DNA of 64,000 nt from Metopolophium dirhodum (GCF_019925205.1 NC_083560.1:52684270-52748269); one strand, 5' to 3'. Positions 10,541-24,850 are shown, counted from the stretch's first letter. Notes: generated by a model from the sequence alone, not told the origin. Numbers and translations: made by a program.

Positions 10541-13192
10541 ATGTCAATTAATATAAATAATACTAACATCGTCATCATTAACTGGAATGCAAATGGTATA
10601 AAACGGAATCGCAACACATTCGCTGCTTTCTTATCTCATCACAATTTCGATATTGCCTGCATAAGTGAGACACACTTATCTACACCGGAGACAATTAAAT
10701 TTAATGGATATTCTATATTATATCGTAACGATCGTATAGCCGCTCGGCCTTCAAGCGGCGTCGCGTTGATAATTCGCACCAAAATAAAACACCAACAGGC
10801 TTACATACCTCCGCTGCGTTCACTGGAAGCCGTAGCAATAACTTTATCAATTAATAATATAAATACAACTATAGTAAGCGCATATTAATCTCCATCTTTT
10901 AACATGTACACAAACGACTTCGATAAAATTTTAACCGACTATAATAAGGCTATTATTATAGGAGACCTAAACTCAAAACACGTAATCTGGAATTGTAACA
11001 CAACAAATCCGAATGGTAGGAAATTATATAAGTATTTATCAAATTCATCTACGATTATCTCCGCGCCTGACAAACCTACCTACTACCTTAAATCAACTTC
11101 CGTAATAATTAATCAAGAACCCCTATACGAATTAGATTCGGATCATTTGCCAGTGAAAATATCAATTGGTGCATCTCTAACACACACAGAGTTAACGCGC
11201 AAACTTTTAAACGGAAAACCAGACTGGGATAAATTTAAACAATATATATCAGACAATATTATAATCCCCAGATCTATTTCCAACACCTTAACGGCCGATG
11301 AAGCAATATCTCACTTTCGGGAAACAATCTCTAAAGCCACAGAACAATGTACAACGGTCTCTAGTTGCACGTTTAACAGTAACTATAAGTCCAAAATAAC
11401 CCCATCAATTCAAAAATTAATAAAGAACAAACATCAAATTAGAAAACAGTGGCAACTCCACAGAAGACCAGAAGACCGCCAAAATCTAAACTTTCTTACC
11501 AGAAAAAGTCAAAACACTACTTGCAGAACTCAGAATAGAATCGTATCAAAAATACTTATCCACAATTCATCCTGCAGACTCTAATCTCTGGTTAGCAACC
11601 AAAAGGTTAATTAAACCCAATAATATAAAAATTCCTCCTCTAAAGTCCGGTAATAAATTTATCAATACTGTTAACGAAAAATGCAATCTGTTTGCTACCA
11701 CATTAGCAAACACTTTCACACTTAACTCCCAAAATGATGATGCAACAAACCACCTGGTGTCTCAAAAATTAAGCGAAGCAGAAATTTTTCCTCAAAATAT
11801 TTTTCCATACACAAATCCATCAGAATTATCAGATATAATTAAAAAACTACCAAACCGTAAATCACCCGGTCATGACCTGATCACCAATTCTATATTAAAG
11901 AAATTACCAAATAAAGCAGTTGTATTTATGACAGTTCTATTTAATGCCTTGTTAAAATTGAGTTATATCCCGACGGCTTGGAAAAAAGCCAAAATAATAA
12001 TGATTAAAAAACCTGGTAAAGACAATACTGACCCTAAGAACTACAGGCCCATAAGCTTATTATCATTGCTGTCAAAAATATTCGATAAAATTATCCACTC
12101 CAGGCTTATAAATCATTTAAATGCAACAAAAGCAATACCCCACTGTCAATTTGGCTTTAACCCAAAACACTCGACGACACAACAACTTCTTCGTATTACG
12201 GAACACATAAGTAATGGGTTCAAAAAAAAAGAACACACCGGAGCACCTTTCCTAGATATAGCTAATGCATTTGATAAGGTCTGGCATGACGGTTTACTTT
12301 ACAAATTAAAATGCCTTAATACACCCACAGTCATCTTCAACATCATCAGATCATTCCTATATTCACGCAGTTTCACCGTCCAAATAGAAGAAATTTCTAG
12401 AAATCCGAATTTGTGATATCTCATATATTAATGCTGGGGTACCACAGGGGTCAAAACTGTCCCCAATACTTTTCAACTTGTACATATCTGACTTCCCCAC
12501 AACAATGAACACGGAAATAGCTCTATACGCGGATGATAGTGTAATATATTCTAGCTCTGATAAAGTAGATAAGGTAATAGATAATATTCAAACTCATCTC
12601 GACGCAGTTCAAAAATGGACACAAAGTTGGAAAATTGCACTCAACCCATCAAGAAGCTCAGCAGTCCTATTCACGTTACGAATACCCAAATACTATAATA
12701 CATTAAAGTTCAACGGTCAAAACATAGCTTGGTATCACAATATTAAATATCTTGGAGTCTTATTAGATAAAAAACTCACTTGGAATCCTCATATATCATC
12801 GAAATTACAGCAAGGATACCAACGCTTAAAAATAATATATCCACTCATAAATCGGCAAACTTCATTGAACTGGAAATGTTCAATATTATTATATAAACAA
12901 ATAATTCGCCCTTTTATTTTCATATGTAGCCCCGGTCTGGGGTCAATGTGCTACAACTCATATACACAAAATGCAAGTATTACAAAAAAATCATACGTGT
13001 AATTTTAAATGCCCCATGGTTTGTCCGAAATGACGTACTGCACACAGATTTCAAAATTCCTACTATCAAAAACTACATAAGAGAATTATCGGTAAGCTTC
13101 TTTAACAAATTATCTAAAGCAAGTGGTCCACAGTACTTCAGGCTTCAGCGATTCACCCATCCAAACAATCGCGGACTCCACACGACGTCCTA
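10541..13192 (+). pseudogene. LINE ORF2, endonuclease plus reverse transcriptase (disrupted)
   Basis: It would nick target DNA and reverse-transcribe the element RNA. The AP-endonuclease part shows NWNANGIKRNRN, CISETHLSTP, IIGDLNSKHVIWN and DSDHLPVKIS. The reverse transcriptase part shows KSPGHDLITN, KNYRPISLLSLLSKIFDKI, FLDIANAFDKVWHDGL, GVPQGSKLSPILFN, the catalytic YADD (ALYADDSVIYSS) and IKYLGVLLDKKLTW. Breaks: a TAA at 10886-10888 (frame unchanged afterwards), a frameshift near 11505, another near 12405-12418 just before the VPQG motif, and a fourth near 12940-12960. The original stop is probably near 13190. RNase H is not seen. Family and role are certain. This copy cannot make a full protein. 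Confidence 0.88.
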
Positions 13193-13559
13193 AATCTTTA
13201 ATCTACTATTATATTATGTAAATATTGTCTTATATTTTATTATTTTTATTATCTGTCAATATTTCACAATCTTATCCTATTCAGTATATTTTAAACCATA
13301 GTTTTAATTATTTATACCATAATTGTGATCTAATTTATAAATGTTAAAAAATAATTAATTCTTTACACCTAAGTTTAGATGATGTCGAATGTCAGGAAAA
13401 CTTTATATTAATAAAAATAAAAATAAAATAATGCTAAACGAGTACCATACATTTTTAACTACAAAATAATTTTGCAAATTGTTATGATTTTGATAAATTA
13501 AGTCAATATTTTAACTTCAAATGAATATAGAAAAAAATCATGCCTACGTACCTATCTGT

Positions 13560-13970
13560 AATATTTTCTAACCTATATTATACGACTTATGAGGAACATT
13601 GTATTCAATTTCCAAGCTGTTTCACACAAATAACATTTTTTATCAATATTTATAGAAAAAAAAAAACAAGGGAAAATGAAAATGAAAAATGTCTATAAAC
13701 AGCTCAAAAAGGATAATAAAATTATGTTTAAATTAATTTATATATAGAAAAATTAATATAAATAAATTGTGAAAATGTCAAGTACCTATCTAAAGTTATT
13801 AGTTTTTAAATTACAATAAAATAAGAAAATCGTTTCATGAGAAATCGTTAGTATACCTGTGAATATCCAATGTCGAATATATTTGAACTTCAAACGCTCA
13901 TGAAAAATTAATTTGACTTTCTAGTTAACTTTTTTTTTTTATTTAAGGTAGAAAAAAATATGAGGAATCT
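13560..13970 (+). repeat. Dispersed repeat copy
   Basis: Colinear with 46480-46800: TTTATAGAAAAAAAAA, then ATGTC(T/C)(A/G)TAAACAGCTCAAAAA, AAATAAGAAAATCGTT(T/A)CATGAGA, TCAAACGCTCAT and a T-rich run. Non-coding. It starts about 130 bp after the LINE 3' end. Confidence 0.65.
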
Positions 13971-14094
13971 TTACGTCATTTAAATAAACGTCATTTAAAT
14001 TTACAAAATTTTTTGTTTATTTTGAAAGTTGAATACTAATTCAATAACAATAAAATATAAAATTCATATGTCATACGATCGAAAATATTAACTT

Positions 14095-14227
14095 CTATAA
14101 TTTTTGTAAGAGTTAGTTTTATTCTAAGATTACTCAAAAATCATAAAAAGTGATTTCAAGTGAAAGCGTTTTAAAATTGTGGTGGGTCTGAGAAAGAAAA
14201 AAATATTGCGTTGACATCCTCTTAAAG
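14095..14227. repeat. Solo end related to the TTAA fold-back family
   Basis: The reverse complement reads TTAAGAGGATGTCAACGCAA and continues through a CTCAGACCC word. This matches the termini of the element at 24851-25341 (TTAAGAGGATGTCAGCGCAC, then CTGACCC). The partner end is not visible upstream, so this is a truncated or diverged copy. Confidence 0.4.
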
Positions 14228-14439
14228 TAATTTATTTGGTAAATAGGCATTAGTAATACAGTAGGTTGAATTAATTGTGACCAAAAAAAAAATTGCATTT
14301 GAAAATGTCATTGTTTGTGTACAATATTATAATAATATACTTGAAAAGTTTCAAGTACCTACCCACGAATAATATTTTTAAATTACAACAGAAAACTAAA
14401 ATTGTTATTTTTCGTTTCAAAATCAAATTTCTTCAAAAT

Positions 14440-14910
14440 TTGTTATGATTTACAATTTTATAGTAAAAAAAAAACTAACAAAAATCGAAAAATTTGTATG
14501 CCAATAAATAGCTATAAAATAGTCAAAATATTTTGAACATTTTATGGTGTATATAGTATTTCATTTATCAACAATTGGTGAAAAATCATTTATCTACGAA
14601 TATTTTTTTTTCCACCAAAATAATAAAACAAAATCAATTTTTTTAAAAACTTGTTTAAGTTCAAATTCTCAGTTTTTATTAATTTTTTGTTGTTTTTACT
14701 TACGCTTATGAAAATAAGTGCTAGGAATTTTAAATTTTACCTCTCGAATGTCTTCTGGATCCACTTTCCCACCAGAAAAGATAATGAAGTTCGAAGCAAA
14801 AAGTCGAAGCATTTTTTCCGTCCCAAAATGTTATGACAGACAGAGAAAAAACACTCATCGTTGTAAAATCAATACTTTTATCGTTCCATTCAGAATCTAA
14901 AAACGGAAGT
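14440..14910. repeat. Further dispersed-repeat sequence
   Basis: Contains TTATGGTGTATA, the (A)n-CTAAC-AAAAAATCGAAAA style run, and a 3' part (CATCGTTGTAAAATCAATAC, then CATTCAGAATCTAAAAACGG) shared with 3270-3330. Two short frames here (14651-14900) are chance readings of the repeat. Confidence 0.4.
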
Positions 14911-15514
14911 TTTAAATTAACACATTTTGATGACTTCGACTCCCAAATTACACATTAATGTTTTGATAATGCCAACGAGTACTCGTTCAATAATTGTTAT
15001 TTATTTGTATGCCACTATACGTAATCATGTCAAAATAATGTGTTGCTAAGTGGTGAGTAGTTAGTTTATGCGTTGGGTAGAAAAATGTATGCCTGTATTT
15101 ATGAAATCAGCAATCAAACTCTGTCAATTCCGTGAATTTATTGGTCAAATTACCAGTTTCACGTATTTGACAACGGCATTATTGATTTCATGATTCGCAA
15201 TTTCACTAGTTAAATTTCAAAATTTAACAAATTATATGATCAATTAAAATATTTAGTAAAATATTATAATATAATCTTTAACAGGAAAATTTAGGTAGTT
15301 ATTAGAAAAACATTAATTATAACTCGTTAAATACACAGTTATATTTAAAATAATAAATAATAAATTTGAAATTCAATAAGATTATTATATTTACATAATT
15401 ACATTGTTTATATAGACATTTTAAGACAAATTTAAACGAAATTATATGTTATTTAAACGAAGAATAACTATAGCTGCTCTAGTTATTTTGTTGTAATTCA
15501 AGAGTTGTTTTTTA

Positions 15515-15910
15515 GATTTTGAGTGGAGCGAAGAAGCTAGTGGTTTTACAATGGTGTTTATTTTTATTTTTTTTTTCATCTTGTATACAAAATTTCTACC
15601 AGAAGGAGTGCTTCGATTTCAACATATAGTACCTTATCTTTTAGCGAATTTTTTATTAAAAGCAATATTTGCGGCGAAAGTTAATTCAACTTACCGTATT
15701 ACTAATAGTAAACCATATTTATAACAGTAGCAATATAAATAAATCATACGATAATGCTCACACTAATATAGCTTGACAGACAGTCTTCGATCAGAATGTA
15801 TTTTTGTCTACAATTATTTATCATTTAATTGAAATTTAACAAGTCATACAGTACGTCACACGGTCCCACTGTTAAGCAGAGCCGTTACCTACTTTCTACC
15901 TTTTTTCAAA
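15515..15910 (-). repeat. Dispersed repeat copy
   Basis: Shares a colinear order with 5895-6160 and, in reverse complement, with 46050-46200: AGATTTTGAGTGGAGCGA, GTTTTACAATG, CCAGAAGGAGTGCTTCGATTT, then GACAGACAGTCTTCGATCAG and AAGCAGAGCCGTTACCTAC. Non-coding. Confidence 0.55.
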
Positions 15911-17560
15911 AATAAAAATATCACATAGATCAAAGGAAAAAAATAAACTATGTATACGCTCCTAGTGAATTGTACACAAAACATAATATTACATAAAGTA
16001 AATGAAGTATATAGTTGATAAAATACATTTTAATAAATATGTATTATATTATCAATTTAATTTTTAACCATTTAAAAAAAAAAAAACAATTTGTTTTATA
16101 AAATATTTTCTGACGTATAAATATCATGAAAGTTGAAGATTTTGATATTGTTGAACTGTAATGGCATAATAAAGAGAAAATGATTTCATTCTCTATTTTT
16201 CCGTCGTCGCATCAATATTATAGTACTCTTACATGTCTCCACCGATTCACGTAATGCGTCTACCGAGTACTGAGTATGGTTATTATTTTTAATATTGCAT
16301 ATGCCAAATAAAAACAGACCGACAGTTGATGGCCGAGTCTCGTCCTATTTGTATTAATACGGTTAGTTATAAATATTTCACAAGTATCTGCGTCGTTTTT
16401 AGTTACACATTACCCACGGCCACTCCCGGGACCCCTAATTGACTATAAAATATGTTATATATTTTAATGAACAATATTTATATATAATATTACCTATGTG
16501 TGTGAACTTGACATGTAATATTATAATTATTATTGGAGCGTTTGTCGACTGTACAATATAATTATTGCCTTTTGGTTCAATGTAGGGAAATCGATTAAAT
16601 TATTTAAATATTATTCAACTACAAAAAAAAAATTCTTTTACCTCGTAAAGGATATTGCAATAATTGTCTAACAAATTATGTAACTTTTTCGCTGTCCCTA
16701 TACCTATATATATAAATATTATTATCTTTGATTTTTGAAATTTTATGTTTAGTGCTTTTATAAAATTATTTATACATCATTAACGGTTAGTATTTGTAAA
16801 ACACTACACACTAACTACCTATAATAATACAAATATTTATAAAAAAAATTGATTTAGATACCAATAAAAAATGTTGGTAAAGCTCATTTTTATATTCACA
16901 TATACACGCCCAAGTATTTATGAAGGTAGTTCATATAATTACTCTTTATAAAACGTATTTCAATATATATAATATATAGTTTTAATACCTTTTTTATGGA
17001 CGTTATATATAGTATCGCTATTTAAACATGAGAATGGCAGGATGAAAACATCGGCCTGGGGAAATTCGATATCGAACGGCTCTCGGCGTAATAACTGATC
17101 ATCTTTAAATATATGTAAACATAATAAATTACTTGTAAGGTTGTATACTGGGTGATCTGTTTAAGATATTAGGGCTGTACACGAACAAATTTGTTCGAGA
17201 GAAAAAAGTTAATTTTTCACCGCTCGCGTCATACAAATTATGGTAAACACTAACTCGTATATTATATTATTATTGAAAGTTATATTACATTGTATATTTG
17301 TTCGTACCTATTATATGAGCGTATAACGAATGTAACATAATCTGCGTTACGTATAATATTATTTATTTTACTGTTTCAGAAAATCAAACCCGCACTACCT
17401 ACCTATTAACCTAGTTAACAACTTTTTAATAATATACGTAGATAAGCGAGTTCCTTTTTTAAAAATATGAAAATGAATAACATTTTATTTTTGGGAGCAC
17501 CGCAATAAAAAATTACAAAATAACTTAAAACTTTTTCCACGTTTATGTGTAGGTGTATTC
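15911..17560. other. AT-rich intergenic or intronic stretch
   Basis: No open frame with coding character. The only notable item is a perfect 16-bp palindrome, CGAACAAATTTGTTCG, at 17182-17197. Nothing else is supported. Confidence 0.4.
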
Positions 17561-17574
17561 CATTATACGGAACA

Positions 17575-17700
17575 CCCCGTGCACCATGCTATTTTAAATC
17601 GGTGTCGGTCCGCGGGGAATTCTACGCCGGTTTTCCGGTGGCCAGTCGACCGCCGCCAACGCCGTAAAGTACCACGTGCCTTAACCTTTTATAGTACCTA
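17575..17700. other. CpG-rich block
   Basis: A GC-rich island in AT-rich DNA (GGTGTCGGTCCGCGGGGAAT, then CCGCCGCCAACGCCG). It sits directly upstream of the CA microsatellite. A 98-codon frame crosses it but then runs into the CA repeat and is not credible as a protein. It could be a promoter or untranslated exon. Confidence 0.3.
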
Positions 17701-17709
17701 CCGTAATAT

Positions 17710-17711
<2 letters not shown>

Positions 17712-17754
<43 letters not shown>
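17712..17754. repeat. (CA)n microsatellite
   Basis: About 21 CA dinucleotides without interruption, followed by CCAACCAACCC. Confidence 0.95.
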
Positions 17755-18630
17755 AACCAACCCACACATCCGTACATATTATATTATGCACACGCGGTAT
17801 AATAATATCATTAACGGACATCAAATTCAACGCAAAAAACACACGCCGCGTACTTATACGGGGAGGTTTCCTTGAACAATTTAACGGTACCGTGCTCGAG
17901 AGGTATGCGGGAGAGGCGACAACTATACCTCCCCTAGCTGTATATTATGTATAATACACAGAGATAGTGGTAGGGATATATGGGGATAGCGATCTGCTCG
18001 CGTTCGACTTACGTATAAATTATATGGGCGTATAGATATCTCGTGTGCGCATAAATAAATATTACAAATCAATACACGCAGTAATAATAATAAGACAGAT
18101 GAGATGTATACAGATTCAGTTACAAGCCCATCGGATACACCTCCGAGGCGCAATAAAAACAAATTATACGCTTATGTTACCAATCTGACTTTTACATGTT
18201 TTTTTTAACGCGAATATATTTTATAGTGCTCAATTCGTGTGAATTCCGGACCGGCTTTTGTAATTCCTGCTCTATATAACCTTGTTGCCCGTTTTTTGAT
18301 ACGATGGTAAAGTCAAACACTCCTCAGGCTGGAATATTCCCGAAAACGGATAGAACATTAAGCTGGTCAGGAAATTCACAGAAATTGAGTATGAGTATAA
18401 GTACCAAATAATCATCGAACACATTTTTTTTTCATATTGAACAATATGAAGTACCAAATGTAGTTTGGTGGGGTAACGTTAACCCCAGCAGTACTTGGGG
18501 TACCCGAGGAGAATTCGGAAACGTCACCGCCCAAGCGCCTCGCCGGTTGTACTATTCGATTGCATATTTTATATCCGTTCATCTCGACCGGAAATACCGA
18601 ATAGGTATACCTACGAGTAAAAAAACAAAA

Positions 18631-19482
18631 ATCTAGCTCACTCAGGAACCAGATTTTAATCTCTTCTACAGAAATTTTGTTGGCGGGTGTTTATACAATA
18701 AAACCTTAAGCCACTCAGTAACCTATAGGTATTATTCTTGGAACGCGCAAACGTGTTTTTAAAGGAAATTTTTTGCGTACACACATCTTTTATAATATTT
18801 TGATGAAACGTCATCTTAACGGTGGAACCGTTGACTGACGGTACATATATTATAATAATATTATACCATCGTTACCACAGACACGACACGACGTCTGCGT
18901 CGTCACTACACTATTCGCGTGTCGTATTCGCCAGGGTATAGTATCGAGCAATAAAAACGTTTAAGTGTGTGACTTATATACCTACGCACTCATGGTGAAG
19001 CGATTTCCCGATTTCGAGCTTTGTCTCACCGTCGCCCCCCCCCCCTCTCACTACGGTTACCGATCGATATACCCCGTACGGTTTACGGTATCTATGTAAG
19101 AAATGGCTGCACACGGTTATAATGTACACGGGAATAAATAACAATATAATTTATTAATCTCTACAACACAATATTATAATGTTAAGCACGTTATTTCGCA
19201 CAACATCATAATATTTTGATGGTCATATTATTATTTTCGAATAGCATTTTGATATCTTTAAAACATCATGAAATATATTATATCATGATTAATAATACAC
19301 TTTTTTTTAATTTTTCAAAAGTTATTTTTAGGACTTAGAAATGAAAATTTTAAAATTCGGGCTTCTTACGGAACCAAACAAAAATCTCCTCTACAAATTT
19401 GTTCATTGATGTTTTTATGATCAAACCACTCAGTAACCCATGTTATTGGAACGCGCAAACGTGTTTTTAAAGACATTTTTCG
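18631..19482. repeat. Direct repeat pair ~720 bp apart
   Basis: Segments 18631-18775 and 19361-19482 share GGAACCA, ATCTC(T/C)TCTACA, CCACTCAGTAACC and a long exact core, TTGGAACGCGCAAACGTG plus TTTTTAAAG. Between them lies a CpG-rich stretch (18880-19100) and an 11-C tract (19035-19045). Non-coding. Confidence 0.6.
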
Positions 19483-19489
19483 AGTGATT

Positions 19490-22400
19490 TTTTTCCGTGG
19501 CACGTCCACTTAATACTACAAATTTAATTTACGAAACTTCAATATAAAAACATAATTTATTTATAAAATAAAAGACGTAATATAGGTACAGATTAAAAAC
19601 AAAACTAACATTGGTGTTAATTAGTTAGTTTCGTGTAGACTAGTTAAACTTGTTCATACGTAAACGTAAAAGTTTTTACGAAATCAAATATTAATAATAA
19701 TAATAATATGTTATTATAGCGGTTCGTTATAGCATAGGTTAGTTATAGCTACCTATATAGTATATATTATGGAGGATGTATACGCTGGCAAAATATTATC
19801 ACTATAAAGTAAAACAAACAAATAGGTTATCATATCTTCTCGTTGGCTTAAGTTAAAACTTTAAAATATAGGCTTGGATAACATACAACGATGATATAGT
19901 TTAAATTGAAAATCATATGAACGGGCATTTATCGTATTTTAGATAACGTGTGTGCTTTGAAGCAAACACAACGCGTAGGTACTCATATGTATTATATTAT
20001 GCGAACTTGATACAAACTATTTCAATACAAACACTACACACGTCTATATATACCTCCAGGTTGACACCAGTGGAGAGACTCATCGTCGTGCACATTATAA
20101 TAATAACAAACGATCGTCATCACCACCAAAGTAGGAAGAAAACTAAAATCATAATAATATATAATACATGTATAGAATATTTTCCGGTAACCCAGTGCAA
20201 GTTGTCTCCCATTAGGCGCATTCTCCCATTCTCACACTTGACGAGTTCCGACTTTGCGCGAGTGGTTGAGTGTCGTGTGGGTTTGTGTAATGTATATAAT
20301 ATATTATAATGGCCTACTTACTAAATATGACATATTATTTACATTTAATTATTAATAAACTGAAAACTAATGCGATGTGCCAACGTTTCTTGATGCGATT
20401 TTCATTCGTATTCTTGCAGGTTAGGTTAGGTCGTTTTAGTCTCATTAAAAAATATGAACTATTTGAAAGCCTGTGAAAACTAAAAAAAAATTTTGGTAAA
20501 CCAATGACTGCCGTAATGATGTAAAGCCGTAAAGTTTCATTAAGATGGCGGGTTAGATATGTATGCGCTTCGCAACTTGATATTTTTGTCTCGCCATTAG
20601 TGATCGATAGTGGAGACTATAATGCTATATTTATAATATATAATGTTGTCTTACTTATTGGTTACGCGTAGGTAGATTACACAGGTAATATTATATTTCA
20701 AAAATGTATTAATTTCATAATAATACAATCAATTTAACGACAATTTATTTATAAGAAACATTTGTTTGACTATATACCTATATTTACTAAATTATGGGTT
20801 TCCATTACATTAATTTTTGTTTCAATTGAAAAGTTATATCTTAGATTCTGAACATATATAATTGATTTACATTTAAAAAAATGTGTTTTTTTTTCTAAGC
20901 TCTCACATATTTTTGTGGAAAAGAAAAAAGTTTCTTCAAAAGTTTTAAATTGGCCACTTTATAGATTGGAAATAGGACACAGATGTTACTTATTAGAGTT
21001 ATAACTTATAACGTTTAGAATTTCCCAATAGTCGTTCATAAACTTTTTGAAAAAAAACGTAATAGATACCTACTTACGACAAATTGATTTTAATGAAAAT
21101 ATATTTTGTATTTTAGAAAACATTTTCCAATTTAATTTTTTTTTAATTTGCAGTATATTTTGAAAGCCTAACACTTATTTGTTACCTAATCATATTATAA
21201 GGCAATATTATTCCAACCAAATCTTTTAAAGTCTATTAATATTTAAGATAATATTTTATTTACATAAATGCTTAAAATGTAGAAATTGAATTATCATATT
21301 ATGTTTGTACCTAAATTGGAATTTTCCAAATTATTAAGATTCAATTACCTAATACATTGATTTTTATATAATTAATCAAAAATATTATTTTAGGTTTTAG
21401 AAAAACATTTTTTCCTTTACAACTTTATAAGTATCCGACATTTCACGCGTTTTTTTTTAATGTACCTTCCTAAATACAGGATATCATAAAATGTATAGAT
21501 GTTATATTTTAAAAACATAGCAGTTATTCCAACTGCCAAAGCTATAAAACCGATTTCATAATTTATTTACAAATGAAAAAAATAATAAATCTATAGGAAC
21601 CTAATATATTGCACACTGGATATTTATTTATTTTTAATTATTACTTTGCTAAGTATATTTAGTTATGACTTATGGTCATATTATAACTTATGAACATTTC
21701 TCGATTTTGGGTTGATGCACAAGGGAACACAAATTATCATCTACGACTAAGTATTTATTATTTTATTTGTACAGCAACTTGAGCGAGTCTACCTTCTTGT
21801 ACCTTGTATATTTTTATAAATAATAAGCTAAACATATTTTTTCTTATTATATTCCGCTCAATTTGTAATTTCGTTATATTATCGTTGTGCTCTATAGTAC
21901 CTATAATCACCTGCGTGTAAAAAAACTTATATATCAGTCGTGTCCGTCGAATTTATCGTTGTAATTTCTATTAATCATAAAATCATACATGATATAAATT
22001 AAACAAACACATTTTCGCCTAAACTCTAACTAGAATTAACGTTATCTATAGTATTGCATTGTTTTGTCTTTTGTGTACATTAATTACATCTTCGATACAG
22101 CCGTTTCTGACGCATTAAATAACGGTTTATATAACCAACATAATTCGTGAATCAAATAACTTAGAAACCCTTCTTAAGAGCATTATATTTACTATATTTC
22201 AGTTTTCGAAACCTATATACTCGCTGCCTACTGGCAGGCATACGAATCATTCTAAATTTGCATCAGTAATGTGCGGCGTGGTCTATACCATGGCTTTTGT
22301 TTATGTTGCCTACTTAACAGATTTCAAACTAGGTACCTATTATTTATAATATTTGTACTTTCTTGCAACACATGTACGCTTCTAACAGTATTTATTACTT

Positions 22401-23900
22401 GGGCGTACGGCTAGGATATTTCTTGTTGACCAATCGCATAATGCTACGATACATTTTTGTGAGTCAACAACACTCACATACACTCTTGTGATAGCAAAGT
22501 TTTTACACAAATCCTGTACAAGTACAATATTGATATTCTCTAGAATGTACAGTATAAAGAGCACTAAAGTAGGTACACTCCCCTTTTAACTTCATGGACG
22601 TCATTACGTCAAGAACAAGAACTACCTACTTATAAATACGATTTGCAATGCAATTCACCTCTTTAGAAGAACGGAATTACCATCAACACCTCATCATCTG
22701 GATAGGTACACAATACGTTTTACATAACAATCGCCCATACGCAAATTTAACCTTCCTTTATTCTAAGTATATATTATACACATTTATTCTTATGCACGCT
22801 ACGCTCATTTTTTTGATATTTAAATTATAATTGGAGTTAATCGTGGTTTTTGATAGAAACAGTTGAACTTTTATAAATATTGACATGGCTAAAGTTTTAA
22901 CGAGAAGAGATTTTCACTTTCTTTTAAAATAAATACATTTAAAGAACCGAACCGTATAAATATAGTTAAAGGAGGAAAACAAGGCGAAAAGAACAAACAA
23001 AAACCCGTCACTTAAAAAAAACAAATATTTTCCATAACATTAGGTACATAAAAAATCAGAAATGATTTAACGTTACGTTTGACTCTGAGAAAATAATAAT
23101 TTTTTACTTCGATGCGTCGTAATGTTCACGGGCCGTGTGACTCGTAACTATAGTGACATTTCACTGCAGTGCCTCAATACAATATATTGCAATAATCTTA
23201 AGCCCATGCTTGTACAATAATAATTATTAATTGTGCTTCCACGTTTCCTCATCACGCCGCACCGCACCGCCGAGTGTTTCAACGATCAATTAAAACTCTT
23301 CGGAATCTCGTGAGAATTTTCGAGATCCATCGCCAGATGTGCTCTACTCCAGATATAATCACAACCCACACTCAAATACTCAATACTCAAACGCCTCTCC
23401 GAGTTTACAAATTATTTTAAGCGCTGTTGTAACTATACCGCAGTCACGGTTAATCTCGAATCGTTGAGTCATATAGCGATATTCCGTCGTGTAATTATTA
23501 TTATGCACTTTTGAAATATTTTTGACCGCATGTCTTGTCTAAAATATGAACGCAGATTTTAATCGATCGATCCGTTTTAATGAGTTATGCAGGCTAACAT
23601 ATTTCATTTTCCATCGGAGGTCTTCGATGCACAAAATGTAGTAATTCGTTCCAACCCATATTCCATATTTCTATATTATATCTCAGTCCTATATCATATT
23701 TGTATATTACTCATATTTTAAATCGTAATTTATACCTTTCGGCAGGTATAGGTGATTACGATTGATAAATTTCATAAGACCAAACCTAATTGTTGTTATC
23801 AAACTAATAAGTCAATATACCGACGTATTGTAGAGTTATGTGAAGGGGTACACGTATTAGATAATATTATAACTTAAACTTATTCTGAATATTTTATAAA
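19490..23900. other. Non-coding AT-rich stretch
   Basis: Several frames of 60-119 codons occur (for example 19950-20309 and 22382-22564), but they lack domains and have skewed composition. There are small CpG-richer patches at 20060-20290 and 23240-23340. I can support no gene, RNA or transposon end here. Confidence 0.35.
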
Positions 23901-24027
23901 ATGTATTGTGTATTTATGTTAATTGGAAAGCGCCATCAAGATAGATAAGAATACTGGAGCGCATATTATACTAGACACTAAAAAAACGGTCAGGTGGTTA
24001 AAATGTTTTTGCCGTACCTACAGTGTT

Positions 24028-24044
24028 GGGGGGGGGGGGGGGGG
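24028..24044. repeat. Poly-G tract (17)
   Basis: Seventeen consecutive G follow CAGTGTT. A 12-T tract lies at 24090-24101. No inverted-repeat partner was found, so no element is called. Confidence 0.9.
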
Positions 24045-24850
24045 TAGCATCAATCGTCGGCTGTCGTGGCGTGACCGCCGACCGGCCATTTTTTTTTTTT
24101 TTACATTGCGGATATAAATTATAGGGTAGGTTTGCGCACCAGTATTCTTAACTATTTCGATGGGTAGCGCAGGATAATTCCGTGGTTAAGATAAGATTTT
24201 CTAAGCATTGATAGTCAATATAAAAAAAAAAAAAAATAGATATTTTTCCAGGCCTATAATAATAACATGTGTATTGTTATTTATAGCCCATGATTCACCT
24301 CATTCGTTATGAATACCTACCCCTGTTTAAAAATGCATGGAATCTAAATATATTTGATATTTTGAATTTTAATATAAACATCAAAGAATAATATTATTAT
24401 TCTTATACAATAATTGTAGGTATTATTATTATTTATTATGTATAAACAGAACTAAATTCCTTTGATATGAATGCAAACTGTTTTAATTTACTAAAAATAA
24501 AGTAGAGAAACTATACCCATAGTTCAAAGTTTTAAATAATAATATTGTCAATACTTTTCTTTCAATCGCTGTTAATCTGAATTCTGAATCCACCAACTAC
24601 CAACTCTGAGGTCAAACCGTTGGGGAAAATGTATACTTACCATATTATGTAACATTATAATTTATAACATACCTATATATGACTAGTTTAATAAATTCTA
24701 ACATTTATTTTAAAAAATATGTATATTATATTAATATAAAAACGTTCCTTTTCTAGATATTGTAAGTTGTAACTCATATCGAAAAAAAGTTACATATTGA
24801 TTGTTTTATTTTTAATACTTTTCATTCTAACTAAAAGTTACGAAATAATT

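Larger units (their letters stand above)
9316..13429 (+). mobile_element. Jockey-type LINE, nearly full length, inactivated
   Basis: A 4.1-kb non-LTR retrotransposon lying between direct repeats AATGCTAAAC (9306-9315 and 13430-13439). The order is a short 5' UTR, ORF1 (gag-like, zinc knuckles), ORF2 (AP-endonuclease and reverse transcriptase), and a 3' UTR of about 240 bp ending in A-rich (ATAAAAATAAAAATAAAATA). ORF2 starts 6 bp after the ORF1 stop. The few frameshifts and stops indicate a recent but dead copy. The 10-bp target duplication is exact but short, so it could be partly chance. The clade call follows from the ORF1 knuckle layout plus the YADD reverse transcriptase. Confidence 0.85.

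Noticed and set aside
17579..17875. 98-codon frame ending in HTHTHT
   Set aside because: It reads through the CA microsatellite. The upstream part may be an untranslated exon at most.
20418..20430. GGTTAGGTTAGG, also AACCTAACCTAACC near 30290, as interstitial telomere repeats
   Set aside because: Only two or three TTAGG units in each case, too few to call.
24028..24120. CAGTGTT followed by poly-G as a hAT end
   Set aside because: No matching inverted end and no 8-bp duplication could be found.
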